From positions 43,125,965 through 43,189,964 of the forward strand of contig NC_087071.1 in the NCBI RefSeq assembly GCF_963678635.1: 64,000 nucleotides of DNA. Reading direction: 5' to 3'. Under the pieces are notes generated by a model, which was given only the letters and a program-made list of their open reading frames with translations, made no database searches and was not told the DNA's origin. The stretch's first letter is position 1. The number at the start of each line of letters is the position of its first letter. The position numbers were made by a program, and so were the translations under genes. Origin of the DNA: Symsagittifera roscoffensis. Lineage: Eukaryota > Xenacoelomorpha > Acoela > Convolutidae. Below are positions 1-11,082 of this stretch, piece by piece.

Positions 1-1480
1 CATGCCTCCAACATGTCGTCTAACATCTTCTTCTCTTTCTATAGTCTCATCTTCTCCCGTTCCAAAGCGATTTTGTTGTAAGAGATATTGGATAAGAGTG
101 TGTCTCAGGTCTCTTATCTTATTCCACGAGTCCGTGGATTTCTTCATATCTAAATTCTTCACTCTCTCTCATCTGCTCTGGACAACGTGTCAATTTCATT
201 AGTCCTCCCAAGTTTCCGTGGGTAATCGCAATCAGTGTTAGAAGCCCATCTAACCGCAGGTTCTGAGTTCCTTCGGTGAGCAGCATCGCCGGTCCTTTCA
301 CAAAACTCTCTGCTCCAAACGTCACGAACAAGGCTAGTAGTTCCACTATTGCCACTTCCACTACTGCTTGGAGGAATTCCTTAATCAAGTAATGAGAGAC
401 TTTCGGGCAGACTTTCGCCAAGAAGGACGCGGTCCATCCGGCTCCCAACCCTTCCAGCATGCTGTCTGTCCGTTCAAAGCCTTTCTGTCCCTTCACTTCC
501 TGGGTCCAGAAGGTTTCCAGGGTAATCTGACACATTCTGTTTACAAATTCAGCGGTCTTTTGTTCGGCATTTTTTACCAGGTTCACCACCTTTAACAAGT
601 AGGCATGGATCTTGGTGATCATCTTCAAAAGCATCTGCACCCAATGCCGCTACTCGAGGATTTAGGTGTAGCCACTGGTTGGCTTCCGCTTGGTTCTCAA
701 AACCATCGCCTCCAAATGAGCTCTAGTCTCTAGTGAAATTTTCCTTCTCGTGTCTTCACCTGTCACTTCCATTGCTCGGAATCATAAGTCGTTGGACATC
801 GCTACGATCACTCGATGGTCGTCGTCTATTCCCGGTTTCAGTTTGAGCTGTCGACTGAAATTGGACAGTTCCAACCCCAGCACCTCGTCCAACACCAACA
901 TGTGCAGCGCATGGTCCTTGAATCCTCTCATCGCGTTCGAGATATCTGACCACACTGCAGGTAGTTCAGCCCTGAGTGGCCACAGGTTCTCCATCTCTAT
1001 CATGGGATTCTGGGCTGATATGATCACATCATATTTTCTTTCCGAAAGCACAATCGCATATACGAATTTCAGTCCACCCGGAGATGCGCATACCCCGGAG
1101 ACAACGCGAATACTAATCTCGGTGCCACTCTGGTGAACGACCCCTCCTTCGTCGCATCCACCACTCCACCCATCGACTCAAGGATATCTTTTATCGCTGG
1201 CCACACAGAATTCTCTGCCGTTGTAGGATCTCTGAGTCTGCTCAGAAAACCTCTACTGTGTAGATGGTCATTGATGCCAGCAACACGACCGTAATTGGGT
1301 TCATATCCGTCTGTCTTTGTACCCCTATAGCCAGAGATACCGAATTCAGTAGGTCAAGATCAACCGCTGCCAACATTATAACGTCCGGCCAAAACAGAGA
1401 CTTGGAGGTATACACGAACTCTGAATTCGCTACTATCATGATTTTGGCCTTCCTCATTTCTGCTTTATCATAGGCGGCGA
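1..1480 (-). pseudogene. C-terminal part of the accessory ORF of element 1 (broken, runs off the window)
   Basis: This continues the SGNH-containing ORF. Open segments are 1242-1457, 782-1051 and 119-640, in shifting frames. They can be followed as one product only by accepting frameshifts near 1280, 1080 and 690 and stops such as TGA just below 782 and one near 119. At 1267-1278 an alternative frame reads Gly-Ile-Asn-Asp, which resembles SGNH block III. About 50 residues upstream (near 1425-1430) there is Ala-Asn-Ser where a GDS block would sit. This might be a degenerate second SGNH fold, but no His block is visible. The 119-640 segment is hydrophobic in its middle (around 260-360) and I do not recognise it. 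The true C-terminus lies left of the window. Confidence 0.5.
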
Positions 1481-1498
1481 AGATGGTCTCATCTTTCT

Positions 1499-4070
1499 TT
1501 ACGCTTTCAACCCGCCGTATCTTTCGACATCACCATCTTGATCCACTAGTTTCGGGTATATTCTTTCCTTTACATGACCTGAGGGTGAGCTCACTTGCCT
1601 GAACATCTTCACATGTTGTCCGATCGGCGCCCTTGTCACTAGAAATCTTCCAGGTGTCTCTTCTCGATTCCCTCCATCATGATTCAATCTCACATCTTGC
1701 AATAGTCTCACGTTCACTGGTCCCATTGTGTTGTTAGAGGGCAGTCCCTCTAGGTCAGCAAATCTCAAGGCCGTCGTGGAGCTGAAATTTATGCCTGCGG
1801 CTATCAACCAGTCTACGCCGGTTATCGAGTACAGTCTGCTGACGGATAGCGTCGCTCCATTCAGCATCCTCCTTGCATCTTCGATGAAGCTTACCCTCTG
1901 GAGATCCAGCTTCATTAGTTCGTCTTTGTATACATGCCAGGGAGATGGTATGGGTCTTGACCACATCAACGAGCCCCTGCCCGGGCGTCTCTCCTCTCGA
2001 CTAGTACTTGTCGTCTCCGATCTCGTGTCCGATCTAGACGTGCTGGCTGTCTCTTCGATTGGTTTGACAGGTCCTCTTCTTCTCCTAGGATGGATGGCCA
2101 TCCTCATCGGCGCTTTTCCCAATCGATCCTGTACGTCTGTCCTTTGACCTGGTTCGCTGGAGCTCTGTTGCCTGTAGTTCGTGACGGCCGGGACCGTCCC
2201 CAAGCGTGTTTCCAGGCTAGGAGGCACAAAGGTGGTAATCACCGCGTCATTCGATGTTCCTTCTTCCTTCAGCACTCCTGTGTCAAAGAGTTCCGCCTCT
2301 AGTTCATCCAACCGCTCTCGGAAGACTCGATTCAACGAAGCCTGTCCTTCGATACTATCGAAGTGGATGCCGTCCGTGGTCTGTCTGGCCTGATCCATAG
2401 CTCTCAACTCATGTTCGATGTCCATGAGGGTCATTCTTCCGGCATTCCGAATTGCGAGATTCCTCAAGATGTTATTCCGCCTGACGACTCCTTCGTTGTG
2501 CCTTCTTCCTGCTGCTGTCGAGCTCCTCGTGTTCATTGGCACAGTGCAAACGGTCAGTACCGCGCAATTGAATTTCTGCCAGAGGGTAGTAAACAAGCAC
2601 ACCATCATTGATTCCCACAGTGCTTCCTGCTCATCCGAACCTCTGGAGATGTCATTCGTTCCAACCAGGATCATCACATTGGTGATCCCCCTGGATTCAT
2701 TAGCTCCACCTTTCGATATAACTGGGCTATCGTCGCGCCTCCGAAGGCCATCATCGTGGTGACCCAAGAGGTCCTCAAATTCAATAGTACTCTGACCAAG
2801 CTGTCTCCCAGTATCAGATGTGATGTCCCCAGTGGCGGTTGCTGCAGGTTTACTGCCGGGTTCCAAGTCGCTCGATTGAAGCAAGCTCTCGGATCTGTCT
2901 CCGGAACTCCCGTAAAATTATATCTCAATTGATTGTTCTTTTGTACGTCTTTTACACGAGACAGTTTCTTCGCTGGCATCATCTGTATTCTTCTCTCTGG
3001 GGCCTTCGAGCTCCCCATGAGTCGCGTCACGTCACTTATCCCCTGTCTGATCACGGTCTGGGAGAGTCGTACTCTGCCCGTGTCGTCGATCGTTCCATAG
3101 GGTGCAGTCACCCCGGAACCTGGCGCATTCTTGTTGGCGACCAGTCGTCCAGCTGTCTCTATCAGCTTCCTCACCGTTTTTTCCACGACGAAGTCACCCA
3201 AGGTGTCACTAGAGTCCAGGATTGTCACTCGATCTGTCGCTGTCGGGAGCCGTGTCTCCGTTGTCTGACTCATCTCTCGAGGCGTCAAGAGCTCCATCGG
3301 GGACTGCCCACGGGGAATACTCCTTGCAGGTATCACTTTCTCCACGGCCTTTGTCAACGCCATCCGTTCCGATCGTTCCTTGTAGTCCTGCCTCAAGCGC
3401 TCAATTTCTTGGCCCTGCTTTTTGTTGCAGTCTTCGAACAATCTTTTCCACATGTCCCGATCTTCATCCGTAAACAGCATGGTTTTGGTCATCTCGTCCA
3501 GCTCCTTTATTGTCCTTTCCAGTTTGTCTTTTATCCCATCCAGATCTTGCATGGTTTGGTTCGTCTGAACCTTTTGTTCTACTTTCGCCCTCTTTGGTGG
3601 CACAGCTGCTCTCAGTGGTGAGCCAGACGAGGCAGGCTCGCTGTTCATTTCCTGATGCATTCTCGTCAGCCCAGGTTTGGGCTTGGAGGGCATAGGCATT
3701 TCACCTGGTTGGTAAGTCCTAGAACTTCCCAATCCAGGCTCATTCGCCAAGTCACTCCCTGAGAGAGCCCCGTTTCTCCACCTCATCACTCTCATGTTCG
3801 GGCGGTCTAGTACTCCCCTCTCTCCATATGCTGCCATCAACAGGACTTCCGTGGGGCGGTCCTCACGGTTGTCATGCCGCAAATGTTGATCAGGGCGGTC
3901 AGCAACATGACTACATCTGGGTCCTCCAGAGCAAAGTCTCGATCCATCAGCCGACGATAGATCGCATCTATCATCGGTCCTACATATGCCTTAGCCAGGT
4001 CCATCAATTCATCCAAGTTGAAATTATCCATACTGTTCTTCCGATTTGGTTTGATTTGATTTGATTTCAA
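1499..4070 (-). pseudogene. Accessory ORF of element 1 with an SGNH/GDSL hydrolase-like domain
   Basis: There are three overlapping open segments: 3837-4070 (probable start, ATG at 4070 or 4031), 2674-3882 and 1499-2884. They shift frame near 3860 and again near 2700. The N-terminal third is charged and probably coiled or disordered. The SGNH signature follows in order: block I LGDSL (G codon 2806-2808), block II with FGG near 2742, block III GTND (2651-2662), and block V D-x-x-H within TDGIHFD (D 2372-2374, H 2363-2365). The Ser, Gly, Asn and Asp/His are therefore all present, although a frameshift lies between blocks II and III. SGNH hydrolases are esterases or lipases; the substrate here is unknown. 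Downstream the protein is Arg/Ser/Thr-rich, followed by an unrecognised segment. The ORF sits 3' of pol where an env gene might be expected. Confidence 0.7.
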
Positions 4071-4447
4071 AGTTTTGACTCATGTGAGCAATTAAATGAT
4101 CAATCAGGATCTAGAAAAGAAGTCACGAATATCACACTTGTCAGTTTTCACCTTAATTTCTCGTTAAAATTTATTTAAAAACAGTCAGATAAGAAAAGAT
4201 TTATCTTAAATTTATTAAAATCAATCGGTCTCTAAATTTTTGGAATTCGACCCAAGATTGGACAGTCCAAACTTTGGATCTATTCCTAAGATCGTCATTC
4301 AGTTGTTCATGGTCACTAACTCCTTCTTACCCAAGAGCTTAATAACATAACACGTAACATAACATATCACACATATCACACATATCACACACTACATACT
4401 ACTTAGTCTTTAGCCTAACACCCTCTCGCACGTCACTCAGCCTATAC
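4071..4447. other. Non-coding spacer between pol and the accessory ORF of element 1
   Basis: This stretch of about 380 bp is AT-rich and without ORFs, between the last Pol stop (4448-4450) and the accessory ORF start. It contains a short run of CATATCACA-type repeats at about 4365-4392. It could carry an internal promoter or splice acceptor for the accessory ORF. It could also be a remnant LTR. I found no matching copy elsewhere in the window, so neither is shown. Confidence 0.35.
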
Positions 4448-5027
4448 TTAAGTAACATTCTTATGTAAATATACTTGTATATTAGTATCAGAGAATATCA
4501 CGTGTACAAGCGCGTACCATTCACGAGGATGCAGTCAACCTCTGTTTAGATTGTACACTGGAAGCGAGAGCTCCTTCACGTCCATTTCCACGAGGAAGTC
4601 CCTCAACCTCGTCATGGACAAGACTAGGTTCTCTGGGTCCACGTGATGCTTCTCCGTCGCCCTTGTTACCAAGAAGCATAGGTATTTTCCCGGTATCTGT
4701 GACGCCGCCGGGGGTAAGGCCGCTACGCCCCCTATCCCTAGTCTTTGCTTCCAAAGGAATTCCACGTTTTTGTTTTCTCTCTTAAAATGTGCCGCTAACG
4801 CTGTCCTAAAACTCATGTCTGCTGTGATTGCTATCGCACATATTCTATTTGTGAGTATGAAATCACTGTCTGCTAGTATTATGTTACTTGAATATTCATT
4901 TGGTAAGTTAAAATATGACTCAACTACCCTCCCTATTTCAGGTTTCCTAGGTTCTTCGCCTGTTTCTGCTTCTAAGTCTCCTGTTTATCTTGCTACTCTT
5001 ATTTTTTTTATCAAGTTTTCAGTGTAG
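4448..5027 (-). pseudogene. Macro domain at the C-terminus of Pol (OARD1/TARG1-like), interrupted by stops
   Basis: The frame is continuous with the acidic linker upstream but is cut by TAA at 4985-4987 and TGA at 4535-4537. The open piece 4535-4816 plus the codons down to 4448 reads like a macro domain of the OARD1 (O-acyl-ADP-ribose deacylase) group. Visible pieces are an AAHFKRE block, VEFL, GGVAAL, a YLCFLVTR beta strand, ENLVLSM followed by a helix, VKELSLPVY, and after the TGA an ALVHVIFSDTNIQV end. The order and spacing match that family. The glycine-rich phosphate loop is poor (MSFRTALA), and the family's catalytic Lys position appears to be Arg, so activity is doubtful in this copy. 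Macro domains bind ADP-ribose and some remove it from proteins. One fused behind integrase is unusual. Confidence 0.65.
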
Positions 5028-5862
5028 GTAAGTCCTACCCCCACTCCCCGCACATAAATATCCATCGACGTCCCCGTCGATCGCATACCGGATATCAAGT
5101 CGAGGTTAGAAGCTGGGATGAGTAGTTGTCCTTCCTGGGCTGACCTAGAAGGATCATCTCGTTCGGTCTTGATGTATTTCAAGCTTTCACGATCTACGTC
5201 TTGAATCGTGACGCTGGTCTCCTCTGGGTCCGACGTCATTTCGTTCAGCCATTCCAAGACACGCAGGTTCGTCAAGTCTTGTTCATATGACTGCTGTTGC
5301 TCGTCGTCGAATTCTACCTCGGGTTTCGACCGGTCGTCGACCCACTCATCGTCGTGATCATCGACTATGTCAATGTCTTGTGACACAGTTATTTCTTCTA
5401 GCCCCACTACTTCTTTCACTATCTTCTTCAGATCTATCCTATCCACTACAAAGTCGTCACCATAAAGATTATACTTTTTCCTTGGTCTTGTCCCATCATT
5501 CTGACGAGTCTGTATCGTGAACGGAAGATCCGGTTCCAAATTCTTGGGAACCTCTATCTGTTCAGGATCCTGCCAATCTTCCTCTGCGTAGGGTAAGGTT
5601 TCATCATCTGCTTCGATCACCTCGTCCAAGTCCAGTGGTGTATTTGTTCCTTCCTCTATGACTTCGTTTCCATCGTTCTTCTCCCTGGTGCCCTTCTCGT
5701 TGACCTCACAAGCAGGATCCATCATTAGATAATCCCCTTCTTCCATGTCTGCAGGTATACACCAGTCTTCTGTCGATGAATTGTGTGGCTTAATGTTCTC
5801 CTAGTGGGCGGCTCGGCCAGCACTCAGTCTATAAAAGCGTCCCTCCTGGTGCACCTCTGTAA
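5028..5862 (-). pseudogene. Pol C-terminal extension: integrase tail and acidic linker of element 1
   Basis: This part lies between integrase and the macro domain. Near 5815-5875 the frame shifts and then reads an integrase C-terminal barrel-like stretch with FMITEVHQEGRFYRL, ending in a TAG near 5801. From 5746 down to 4985 it is an open frame of 253 codons, very rich in Asp and Glu. A hydrophilic, acidic, repeat-free sequence suggests a disordered linker. It has no domain I recognise. It is in the same frame as the macro domain, which indicates that Pol once extended through both. Confidence 0.6.
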
Positions 5863-7356
5863 TCATGAAGGATCCCCTCCACTTTTTAGGAGCTTTTTCG
5901 TCCCTTTCGGTAATATAACGTTCTGAAATACCCATACGTAGTCTCCCACCGAGTAAGCTTTTGCACCAGCTGCTTTCTTGTCAAATTTTTTCCTTTGCTT
6001 TGCCTGTGCTTGCTGAGTATTTCGTCTACACAAATCGTTCAACTCCTGTTGACGTCTGATCACATCCCTCACGTATACCTGTGGAGACGTTTTCTTTCCC
6101 TCATATTCTGGGTAGAAAAAGGTTAAGGTTAAAGAATTTTCCTGTCAAGTTAGCATCTTGTGTGGACTGACTCCGGTGGTGGAGTGTTGCGTGCTATTAT
6201 AGGCTCCCATCACCTGTGGAAGGTATCTGTCCCAATCGGTCATGTACCTGGAACAATATACTCTCAGCATCGACACTATCGTCCTATTCTGTCTTTCCAC
6301 TAAGCCATTCGTCTGAGGGTGGTATGTCGTGGAGTGAGCTTGAGCAACCTGTGAGCGTCTCATAAGCTCTGTCGTAAGCTCTCCTACCAAAGCTGTTCCA
6401 TTATCTGATTGAAACGTCATCGGACAACCATGTCTCGCTATCCACGTATTGGTCAGGTGGTCGCATGTCTCTTCCGCCGAGGTAGTTATGCAGGGCACGG
6501 CCTCTGCGTACTTCGTAAAATGATCTATCATGACCAACACCTGATTATAACCACTGTCTGTCATGCATATCTTTTGGTGATCTATCTGCACCACCTCAAT
6601 GAATTCAGACGACTCGATCGATTGTAAAGGAAATCGCAACTTCCTTGGGTCCTTGACCTGTTGGCATGACAAACATGCTGTTACCCACTTCTCGCATGCC
6701 TTTTTCATTCCAGGCCACTCAAAGCGCTTCAGGATCCTCTGATATACTTTATCGATCCCCTGATGGCCCATCTGATCATGCGACCTGAATAATAGTACTG
6801 TCTGATAGAGTTGCGGAAACACTATCGCGTTATACTCATATAGGACTCTGTCTTCCTCTCTTCTTTTGCAAACCACAATCCCGTCCTTGTTCAAATATAA
6901 CCTCCCTTCCATCTGCATGAAGTACTGCCTCAGGACGCGATAACTATCTTCCTCGATGTCCCCTTTATCCGGAGAACCATTCTCGACCCAACTTTTCAGG
7001 TTGCTTGTCATGCGATCATTTCTCTGCGCCCTGAGAAGATCCGAGAGTCTGTATCTCGCCTTCAAGTACGTCTTCTTGACCCTCATCTGACTATTCAGCT
7101 CATTGGGCTGGTGTGTGTCTTCTTCCATCTTAACGCACCAAATCTTCGCCAGCGGCTGTGTTTCTTGCTTGAACCGCTGAAGATCAGTCCTGACTACCTC
7201 TTTTTGTGGCAACAGACTTATCGAACGTTTCGTTACCGCTATTGTCTCCAAATCATCCGCTGCGTTGTCAAAGACTCTTTCGCTTGGTATAAGGTAGCGA
7301 TCACTGTCAGGATCCTGGTACACTTCTCTGTCCAGATCCCTTGCCCGAGTTTTCAC
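5863..7356 (-). pseudogene. Integrase of element 1 (Ty3/gypsy type)
   Basis: Integrase joins the cDNA ends to host DNA. The main open frame is 6145-7356 and the tail 5863-6072 is in the same frame, separated by one TGA at 6145-6147. An H2C2 zinc-binding region is seen as a pair of His (HDQMGH) and the later CLSCQQ pair. The D,D-35-E catalytic core is present: Asp in VMIDHF, Asp in QSDNGT, and Glu in NGLVERQNR. The tail is Lys/Arg-rich (QRKKFDKKA) followed by a GDYVWV beta segment. The 5' part overlaps the RNase H frame (7307-8683) in another frame, so a frameshift lies near 7330. No catalytic residue is lost, but the reading frame is not intact. Confidence 0.85.
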
Positions 7357-8683
7357 TTTCCACTAGTAGTGTGTGGATCGCTAGTTCGGACAGATCTGAT
7401 CCCGAGCTCGAGTTCCTGTCTGAATAGGTGTCAATTCCTGAGTTTTGGGAATTGTCATCTGTTGAAGAGTTTGTGATGGAGTCTGCACGCTCCTCCAGAT
7501 CATGTCTGTGCCTTCTTCGCATCCATCTGAACTCCCCGGACAAAACCTTGCTCTCCGGGTCCTGTTTCTCATCAGGAATTTTTTCATCTATATCAGACTC
7601 CCCGGACAAACTTTCTTGTCTCGGGTGTTGATCTTGTGCTCGCTGGTTCTTCTCATTATTCGTCTCCCCGGACAAACAATCTTGCAGCAGGTTTTGTTCT
7701 ACCTTCTCACCTTTTTTATCCTGGTCCACAAAGGTGACGGTTTTCCTTCGCGTACTGCTCCCCTGTTCTTTCCGTCCGTAAGAAGTACTGGTTAAAATCT
7801 CGTGTGGTATTGAGGATACTAGTTGCTGAACTATTGTCCTACAATCCCTCTCGTTCTCTTCGTGTTGCCGTCTGGACGACATGATCTTCACCTTCTTCCT
7901 AACTGTTAGCGATGCCACTGCTGCTGTCCACTCGGGGTCATCTCTGGTCATTTCTCTTTCTAACAATCCACCCAGCATCCGCATCACTTGCGGTGTGACC
8001 TGCACCGTTTTATCCAATAATGAGAGGCTGTTTATGTTCATGCGAGAGAGTTCTTGTTGGACCAGGTTTGAGCGCAGCAACAGATCCAAGGGGACCGGGT
8101 CCTCCTTGGATAGGATCTTTATCTCGGCTGCTTTCTCCACAGGTAACTCAGGATGCCCTGGAATTGGATGTCCAGACTTATCCAACCATCTCGTTAAGGG
8201 AAGCGCTTCATAAGTTTCATTGTCCAGAAACGAGAATCCCTCCTTTATTTCTGCCTGATTGGCTTGCTTCTGCTCCAATCTTTCATAGAACTCAGTTTTC
8301 TTGCTGAGGCTATCAGCATTCTGGTGTTTGTCACGCATCCTGTGTTCGATTATCATGTGGTAGCCATCCAATCTCACTATCCATCTACCAATGTAACTCT
8401 GATCCATCGAGTAGATCTTTAACCAGGATAACGCTCTGTTGTCCATGCGTAACTTGAAGGGAGCGCTCCCCAAGTATGCGCGGTATTTTTCCACAAATGT
8501 GACTACTGCAAACATTTCTGCTTTTGGTGCGCCATACTTCATCTCAGTGTCGCTCAAGACCTTGCTGCCGTATGCAATGGGACGGAGAACCGTTCTTCCA
8601 TTCCATTCTTGCTCCTGATGCAATATTCCTGAGATGGCTACATGCCCTTTTCTGTAGGCTTGCCTAGCACTGGCGCTTCGCAC
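7307..8683 (-). pseudogene. RNase H (5'-truncated motif) and connection region of element 1
   Basis: The open frame of 458 codons continues from the reverse transcriptase after a frameshift. The first 130 residues are RNase H-like: AISGILHQEQ, LRPIAYGSKVLS, the Glu in KAEMFAV, the Asp in LRMDNRAL, and the late HQNADSLSKK block. The start of the domain, which should contain the first catalytic Asp, is missing at about 8640, where a small deletion also shifts the frame. The following 300 residues are hydrophilic and charged, and contain a loose repeat (LSGE at three places between about 7530 and 7670). I see no domain in that part. Confidence 0.75.
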
Positions 8684-10131
8684 AGTTCCCGCTTTATGTT
8701 CTCGAAGGCAACTTGTGCTTCATCGTTCCATTCGAACTTTTTCCCTTTGTTGCGCATCAGCTTCTGCATCGGATACACCTTGTCTGCATACCCTTTGATG
8801 AATTAACGGTAATAATTGCCAAACCCTAGGAAGCTCAGGAGCTGTGTGTCTGTTCTGGGAGCCTTCGATGTCAACACTGCTTCCACTGCTTCCGGGTCCG
8901 GCCTCACACCATGCCTGTCCACCATCCTTCCCAGGTACTTAATCGAATCGTTAAGGATTTCACATTTCGATGGTTTGCACTTCAAGCCTGCTCTTTTCAT
9001 GCATCCAAAGACCTCATCGAGCCTATCAATGTGGTCTTCCAGGGTCGGTGTCGCTATGACTACGTCATCCACGTAACACATCACGAGATTCCCGTACTTC
9101 TTGGTCACTCTGGTCAAAGCCTGAGCCATCAGTATTTGAAAAGTGGCCGTTGCATTGCACAAGCCGAAGGGCATCCTCTTCCACTGGTACAATCCCAATT
9201 CGCACGCGAATCCGGTTTTCTCTCTATCCTTCTTCCGCAGAGGGACCTGCAAGAAGGCAGAACCCAAGTCCAATGTGGTGAAGAACTTGGCATCACCAAG
9301 CTTAGAGAGGCTCTCGTCTATTCGCGGTATCGGGTACGCATCTTTTATCGTTACCGCGTTCAAGTAACGAAAGTCGCAACAAAACCTAAGCTGCCCCCCT
9401 TTCTTGTTCGCCATTACTACCCCGCAAGCCCATGGCGATTTCGAGGGTTCTATCATGTCGTATTCAAGCAACATTTCTATTTCCGCTCGGCACGCTTCCG
9501 ACTTGTGTGGCGTCGTTCGTCTTGCGCCTTCCCTATGGGGAACGGCGCCCTCTTCAAGTTCGATTTCGTGTTCGACGAAATTACAGCAACCGACATCCGC
9601 CTTATGTTTTGAAAATACATCTGCGTTCCGATTTAGGAGGTCCCGCAGTTTTTCGAAATCTCCCTCGCCTATTTTCCCTTTTAAATGTTCTATCTCTGGC
9701 AAAACCGGTTTGTCAGATTCTAGTTCATATGACGAGGGGCGTTCCGGAAAATTCGAGCAGCTTGATAAGCCATCGTCCGTTTCGGATTTCATTGAAAACA
9801 ATTTATGAATAAATTTTGATTCATTAATCCTCTTTAAAATTTTACTTTTATTGGCAAGATAAGGACAGTCTTTCACACTATGTTTCTTCAAGTTTTTTGT
9901 CTCCTCATTGTCGGTCCTCATCGGCAAAGCGTAACCAAGCTTCTTTCCACGCTGGATTGAAAGCATGGTGCCCAGTGTGTTCAATAACACACTGACACAC
10001 AGTCCGTTTTGCGTTACCGAGAAGCTCCGGCCTAAAATCACCAAACTCTGACTGTTTCGATTCGGTACTAAACAAACCTGTTTACTATCGCTTAACGAAT
10101 TTAAATTTCTCATTCTAAAAATTGCCACCAC
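8640..10131 (-). pseudogene. Reverse transcriptase of element 1
   Basis: The open frame is 8803-10131, continuing in frame past a TAA (8803-8805) to about 8640. The motifs are in order: WACGVVMANKKGG, LRFCCDFRYLN, the AYPIPR and FTTLDLGSAF block with the first catalytic Asp, GLYQWKRMPFGLCNA, the catalytic YVDD box (in MCYVDDVV, near 9070-9080), and KPSKCEI followed by LGRMV and SFLGFGNYYR. This is the standard Ty3/gypsy RT. The domain itself is uninterrupted, and the stop falls just after it, at the start of the RT-RNase H connection. The frame differs from the protease frame; the switch lies at a run of eight T/A near 10,167-10,175. Confidence 0.9.
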
Positions 10132-10159
10132 AGCTTGTTCTGGCTGTAGTTTTACTTTT

Positions 10160-11035
10160 CTATCTAAAAAAAATTGGTACCTTGTTTTCGTTTGTTATTA
10201 TCCTACTAATTGGTTTCTTAACATACTTCCGGTTCGGGTTTCTAATCCGTATCAGACCGTTGTTCAAGTCAATCATCACGTCAAAATTCCTGACAAAATC
10301 TCTGCCCAAGATGAATTGGTCGGCGTCGTCCAAATTCTCTACCACCAGGAAGCTCATCCAAAGATCCCGTCCTCCCATGTGGAGGACAGTTATTGGTTTT
10401 TTTTCGGCTACGTAAATCGCTCCTCGATTGGCGGCGGCCAGTCGGAGATTCGTTGGAATTAGATCTTCCCTCGTGAAGCCCATTTTTTCCCAAATTTTTA
10501 TCGGCATCACACTCACTACCGCTCCTGTGTGCTGAAGCTCTGTGACTCCGATTTTCGTTCCGTTGGTGTCGAGCAGATGTGCGGTCACATCTGCTTCATA
10601 CCCAATGTGTACTGCATCTTGTTCCATCATGGCGTCATTGCCTATCCTACGGACTTTGAGTTCCTCCTCACCCAAATAGATCTGCCCCATTTGGTCACTA
10701 TCTGTTGTTACATAAGTCCTAGTGTAGATACTGATTCCATCCACGTTCAGCATCACTTGATACGGCCCATAGACCTCCAGGTAGCGTCCATGAAGTTTCT
10801 TCATGCGAGGACCACCCGTTGTTAGTAGTGCTCGCACAGCTCTCGACTCAGTGCGTGGCTCCACCTGCCTCAGATAATCTGCATATGTGTCCAAATGCAT
10901 CAAAGTGAACTCGGATGGTTCACTCAGATTTCTGATTACCTGATGTCCAGCCACTGAGATTATCGACTGTATCTTGCTTCCTTGTGGCACTATGCCGAAC
11001 CTCTGCCCGGAGATCACATTAAGTTTCATGCTCAA
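10160..11035 (-). pseudogene. Retropepsin-like protease of element 1, active-site Asp lost
   Basis: The open frame is 291 codons. The flap-to-end region ILGRDFVRNFDVMIDL near the C-terminus is typical of retroviral-type aspartic proteases. The expected D-T/S-G active site is at LQHTGAVVSVMP, where the Asp is replaced by His. This would inactivate the enzyme. The N-terminal half is unrecognised and may link gag to protease. The frame ends in a TAG directly after a homopolymer of eight, so the original junction to reverse transcriptase was probably in frame there. Confidence 0.75.
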
Positions 11036-11082
11036 ACTGCTTGGTGCTTTGGTCTCCTCGACCTCCGTTGCTTCGAAGGTAT

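Noticed and set aside
749..2762. Plus-strand ORFs opposite the accessory ORF (750-1136, 1728-2147, 2839-3621)
   Set aside because: They are shadows of the minus-strand coding region, which has recognisable motifs.
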